The position numbers and the translations under genes are program-made. From JBDIVL01 sp039794405 (GTDB lineage: Bacteria; Planctomycetota; Brocadiia; Brocadiales; Brocadiaceae), in assembly GCA_039794405.1 (NCBI GenBank), contig JBDIVL010000055.1, positions 1-25,654 of the forward strand: a stretch of 25,654 nucleotides of DNA, in the 5' to 3' direction. The notes under the pieces were generated by a model. The model made no database searches and was not told the DNA's origin. It saw only the letters and a list, made by a program, of their open reading frames with translations. How positions within the stretch are numbered: the stretch's first letter is position 1; every line of letters starts with the position of its first letter. Below are positions 23,021 through 25,654 of this stretch, piece by piece.

Positions 23021-23218
23021 TCATGACAGTTGTTTTACCTGATATGGTTTTGCTTGCCCTTTAACATCCTGGAGGTTTATCAATTCTTGTACATCCGGGT
23101 AATTGTAAATGTGATGACTGTCGTTTATACAATCCAACCGAAATATAAATACTTTCACACACTCTGTTACTTCTGAAAAATCTAATGTTTTAGACTTGGA
23201 AAGCATCTCTTGTAACAA
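23021..23218 (-). CDS. HicA-like toxin, start uncertain
   Basis: A 65-codon frame from TTG 23218 with the HicA core: SKSKTLDFSEV at the first helix, FRLDCINDSHHIYNYPDVQ (26-44) with the conserved SHH (catalytic His35 region), and LINLQDVKGQAKPYQVKQL, matching the nuclease fold of type II HicA mRNA interferases. The frame continues open upstream of the TTG (YERRELLQEML). An ATG lies one base out of frame at 23232, so either the start is non-ATG or a frameshift has removed it. The protein ends right after VKQLS, where relatives continue with a further short helix. No HicB antitoxin gene adjoins. It lies upstream of the TumE-like gene. Confidence 0.6.
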   Translation of the reverse strand: MLQEMLSKSKTLDFSEVTECVKVFIFRLDCINDSHHIYNYPDVQELINLQDVKGQAKPYQVKQLS

Positions 23219-23472
23219 TTCTCTTCTTTCATAGGATTCGATGTCCCGTTTAGGTCATTTTTTCGAATCGATTTTATCATGTTGTAGTGGTTATGTCAAA
23301 TTATGTCAAATAGATAAAGTGTAAGATATACAGTAATTGAAGAACATTTTATGCTGTGACCAAACAATAATGATTTGAACTAAAATAATATTGAATTATA
23401 TTTTCGAATCTTTTATACTCCGCATCACTTCCAAAGAAAAATAGCCTGAACAAACCAATTTCGGAGGTTGTG

Positions 23473-23835
23473 ATGATACAAAGAAATTTTGTTGTTTTTA
23501 CAACATCTGCATTTCTTTTTCTGATAGCATTTACCGCCTCACCTTTAACAGCAAGCCAGAAGAACTCAAATTCACCGTCAAAAACAGAGATCATCCAAAA
23601 AACAAAAAAACTCCAAATTCCTTTCATTGCCAATGATGGCCAGGTTAATGAAAAGGTAAAATTTTACGCAAATACCTTAGGAGGGACTGTTTTTGTAACA
23701 AATGATGGGGAGATTGTATATTCGCTACCTGATGGTAAAAATGAAGAGTTTAGGAATGTAGGGGTAAACAGCCGCTCGCCCTTGCTAGGCACGAAACAAG
23801 GAAAAGATGCAAGAGGCATAGACATAGATGGGTAG
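23473..23835 (+). pseudogene. N-terminal stub of an SBBP-repeat/DUF7948-type exported protein
   Basis: A 120-residue frame with a strong start (GGAGG five bases before the ATG 23473) and a signal peptide (hydrophobic 7-25, cleavage near LTAS-Q). Residues 45-80 (KLQIPFIANDGQVNEKVKFY followed by ANTLGGTVFVTNDGEIVYSL) match the opening of large exported proteins whose N-terminal domain recognises as KLPLSFEPNxGQ...VKF. Those proteins usually run to several hundred residues with beta-propeller SBBP repeats; here a stop at 23833-23835 ends it right after the first domain's start. The final stretch (GVNSRSPLLGTKQGKDARG) has no family look. Most likely a truncated relic, though a short secreted product could still be made. 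Confidence 0.6.
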
Positions 23836-23878
23836 AGTAAACCTAACAAAAACCTTGCCCTTAAAGATCCAATTAATT

Positions 23879-23908
23879 GTAGGCTGGAGGTTATTGCCTC
23901 CAATCTAC
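23879..23908. repeat. Palindrome GTAGGCTGGAGG / CCTCCAATCTAC
   Basis: Arms at 23879-23890 and 23897-23908 match except for two bases and enclose a 6-nt loop. It begins GTAG and ends CTAC like other intergenic palindromes of this window. The rest of 23836-24200 shows no gene. Confidence 0.6.
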
Positions 23909-24203
23909 CAGCTTGTGGATTCAGGTGTATAAAGTGAACCCTTGAGGTAATTTGCCGCACATTGTCCGTCCTATTCTAATATTCCTGCAATCTCATCAAG
24001 TCTTATAATCATCTCTCTCCTTTAGTATTCAATGTAGAAGGAAGAATAAAATGACATATTCATCTTGCCTCTTTGCCTTGCTTCCTGATTGGAATAACGA
24101 AAGATTTTGACAAAGGAACATGGGGCAATACTTTTTTATTTGCGTATTGCGCACGTTTTTACGGTGAAGCAAGAAGTAAAGGGTAAAGGACGGTAAGCGT
24201 TTT

Positions 24204-24257
24204 TCTTAAAATATTAGGGAGATTAATTAAAACAGTTTTCAAAAAATATTTTAAGAA
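24204..24257. promoter_or_regulatory. Operator-like inverted repeat upstream of the MerR-like gene
   Basis: TCTTAAAATATT (24204-24215) and AATATTTTAAGA (24245-24256) are perfect reverse complements, extendable by one base, with 29 bases between. They end six bases ahead of the -35 box of the promoter at 24263. This is a fitting place for a regulator's own operator, with half-sites about four helical turns apart. Confidence 0.45.
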
Positions 24258-24262
24258 TCAAG

Positions 24263-24290
24263 TTGACATATTGTTTTTATATTGTATTAT
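24263..24290 (+). promoter_or_regulatory. Sigma70-type promoter of the MerR-like regulator
   Basis: A consensus TTGACA (24263-24268) and TATTAT (24285-24290) are separated by 16 bases. An alternative -10, TATACT (24288-24293), has spacing 19. The predicted start near 24297 lies about 37 bases before the ATG at 24334. Confidence 0.7.
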
Positions 24291-24333
24291 ACTGGTGTAA
24301 TATTATAGAACAACAACTTATTTGTGGATAAAT

Positions 24334-25032
24334 ATGATGTACGAAGATAAACATAGAGTTACAAAAGTGAAACTAGAGGAAATCCCACGCATTAACACAT
24401 ATGGAAGAGATATACTCGCTAAGGGCTTAACAGAAATGGATTATTATAAAGAAACCAATAAAGACGGGATATACTTTACAGAAGAAGAACTTCAGGCAAT
24501 AGAACAAAAATATAGAGCAGAAGGGATCTTATTGAAAGAAGTTTTTGTGGAACTTAGAAAGAAGAAATGGCGTATAAATCCAAATACAATAAAACATTAC
24601 ATACAAATAGGGCAATTACCAAGATCCATTGAATCAAAAAGGGGTATATTAGCCCATTACCCCACTGATTTTATAAGACATATTAATCTCATTAGATTTA
24701 TCATTGAATCTGGTAGAAAGGAATTAGAGGCATTACTTTCTGCCATGCGAAAAGTGGGGTTGGATAGTATAACAGACCTTGAAATCCTTCAACAGCATGA
24801 CCCCTCTTATAAACAATATGATATGGACTTCATACAAATGTTTTATTCAGGTATTAATGCAAAACTTTTAGAGGGTATATCCAATGGGAAAGAAGCAATC
24901 AAAAAGGCTTTTGCTGATGACAATAAAAAGATGGAAAAATATATGAAAAGACTTAAAAAGATAGAAGTTTTGGTTGAAAAGCTTGAAAATGAAGTAAATG
25001 ATTTTAAAAATGAGTGTGAAAAAGGGAATTAA
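24334..25032 (+). CDS. MerR-like DNA-binding regulator with C-terminal coiled coil
   Basis: A 232-residue protein; start ATG 24334 or 24337, with GTGGAT a few bases ahead. A TTG at 24322 is in frame but unlikely. Residues about 44-110 (GIYFTEEELQAIEQKYRAEG, then LLKEVFVELRKKKWRINPNT and IKHYIQIGQLPRSIE) look like a winged-helix/MerR-type DNA-reading head, where IKHYIQIGQLP parallels the MerR I-R-Y-Y-x-x-x-G-L-x-P motif. The central part is helical (PTDFIRHINLIRFIIESGRK). The end is a long Lys/Glu-rich coiled coil (about 185-230) for dimerisation. It is driven by its own promoter, with an inverted repeat upstream that could be its operator. The target genes are unknown. It is well separated from its neighbours. 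Confidence 0.6.
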   Translation: MMYEDKHRVTKVKLEEIPRINTYGRDILAKGLTEMDYYKETNKDGIYFTEEELQAIEQKYRAEGILLKEVFVELRKKKWRINPNTIKHYIQIGQLPRSIESKRGILAHYPTDFIRHINLIRFIIESGRKELEALLSAMRKVGLDSITDLEILQQHDPSYKQYDMDFIQMFYSGINAKLLEGISNGKEAIKKAFADDNKKMEKYMKRLKKIEVLVEKLENEVNDFKNECEKGN

Positions 25033-25177
25033 GCGATGAAGATCAGCAGTAAATATGTCTCCAGTCAAATAAATAAAATAGGGTTAAACTAAGTAGTACT
25101 TATGTAATAACAAAGGTATCAAGTCCTTTTAATTGACACTTCTATCTCACCTCTCTGATAACTTTTAAGGTTTAATA

Positions 25178-25585
25178 ATGACAAACTTTGAAATAGATGA
25201 ACCAAAAATACTACAAAAAGAAGACAAACTTTTTCAAACAGGTAACGATGGCAATTGGTGGCACAACGCACACCTTGATTTTTACCACATTAACTGGAAT
25301 CTATACGCTCTCGGATATAAAGATGCAGCAGACATATTGGTTCAGTTTGTATTAAAAGCTCCAGGCCAACAGGATATGCTTGTTTATCCTATCGTTTTTC
25401 TATATAGGCAATATATTGAATTGCGTCTTAAAGAGATTATCAAAAAGGGTGAAGCATTGTTAAGCACTTTTAATGATATTCCTTTTGGACACAATATTTA
25501 CGACCTATGGAATAAATGCAAAAAAATTAGGACTTACGCGATTGGCCTTCGGCCAATCTTTACCGAGCATAATTTTATGCGATAA
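25178..25585 (+). CDS. Hypothetical protein interrupted by an insertion sequence
   Basis: A frame of 135 residues. AAGG lies nine bases ahead of the ATG. Residues 1-117 look like a complete start of a helical protein (EPKILQKEDKLFQTGNDGNW, then LYALGYKDAADILVQF, VYPIVFLYRQYIELRLKEI and HNIYDLWNKCKKI), a pattern seen in hypothetical proteins of mobile regions. From 25528 the sequence changes to AGGACTTACGCG and a hairpin, so the last 18 residues are not native. The original gene continues beyond the insertion, outside the window. Function unknown; broken by insertion. Confidence 0.6.
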   Translation: MTNFEIDEPKILQKEDKLFQTGNDGNWWHNAHLDFYHINWNLYALGYKDAADILVQFVLKAPGQQDMLVYPIVFLYRQYIELRLKEIIKKGEALLSTFNDIPFGHNIYDLWNKCKKIRTYAIGLRPIFTEHNFMR

Positions 25586-25654
25586 TTAAAGAAGTAGAAA
25601 ATCTTTAATAATCGATAAAAATAGAGAAGGTCATAAAATTATGCAAAAACAAAA
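25528..25654 (+). mobile_element. Probable left end of an insertion sequence
   Basis: TAGGACTTACGCG at 25528-25540 resembles the GGACTTACGC termini of several IS groups. It is followed by the hairpin GATTGGCC-TTC-GGCCAATC (25540-25558). An inverted repeat CATAATTTTATG (25568-25579) / CATAAAATTATG (25632-25643) flanks a short leader. An ATG at 25641, with GAAGG 11 bases upstream, starts a frame (MQKQ) that runs off the edge and could be the transposase. The IS family cannot be named from this. Confidence 0.4.

Noticed and set aside
23281..23315. Direct repeat TATGTCAAAT twice
   Set aside because: Only two short copies, too little to support an origin, iteron or operator claim.

Overview
This window most resembles the chromosome of an anaerobic, cytochrome-rich, moderately AT-rich bacterium. 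My best guess is an anammox planctomycete (Brocadiales, Kuenenia/Brocadia type). That placement is an inference from gene content: several small c-type cytochromes, a membrane b/c-type cytochrome fusion, a diheme peroxidase, superoxide reductase, superoxide dismutase and rubrerythrin, all embedded in palindromic intergenic repeats. No single marker gene such as hydrazine synthase is present, so the assignment is not proven.

Left edge (1-3100): the 5' end of purD (minus), a nested palindrome, and an initiator tRNA-fMet with a strong sigma70-type promoter. A decayed reading frame runs antisense out of the tRNA. Then comes a comparatively GC-rich gene for an exported nitroreductase-like protein, followed by a long nested inverted repeat.

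Central block (3100-14545, all minus strand): an oxygen- and peroxide-defence and redox region. In transcription order it holds ferredoxin, superoxide reductase, a small conserved protein, two tandem class I cytochromes c, phosphofructokinase, an FAD/NAD(P) oxidoreductase, a membrane b/c cytochrome fusion, a diheme cytochrome c peroxidase, a cysteine-dioxygenase-type cupin, glutamate dehydrogenase, a rubrerythrin-like protein, an exported OB-fold-like protein, a DUF4405-like membrane protein and a Tat-exported Fe/Mn superoxide dismutase. The exported peroxidase, dismutase and cytochromes would act outside the cytoplasmic membrane; superoxide reductase and rubrerythrin would act inside.

Housekeeping block (15051-17475, minus): dprA and aroB, with a short decayed gene tail just upstream of dprA.

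Right part (18350-25654): two plus-strand genes, a B12-binding radical SAM protein preceded by a perfect CRP/FNR-family palindrome, and an undecaprenyl-phosphate sugar transferase. After them comes an accessory region: a dense array of modular palindromic repeats, a truncated helical protein, a HicA-like/TumE-like toxin-type gene pair, the N-terminal stub of an SBBP-repeat-type exported protein, a MerR-like regulator with its own promoter and operator-like inverted repeat, and a gene apparently interrupted by the left end of an insertion sequence at the window edge.

The most distinctive non-genic feature is a family of intergenic modules. A shared linker (core CCTATACATTAAATTAGG, then CCTTCGGC or a longer hairpin, then ACTTT) alternates with different, unrelated palindromes. 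At least nine linker copies occur, six of them at 11-22 kb with two or more per gap, peaking in the 21.5-22.1 kb array.
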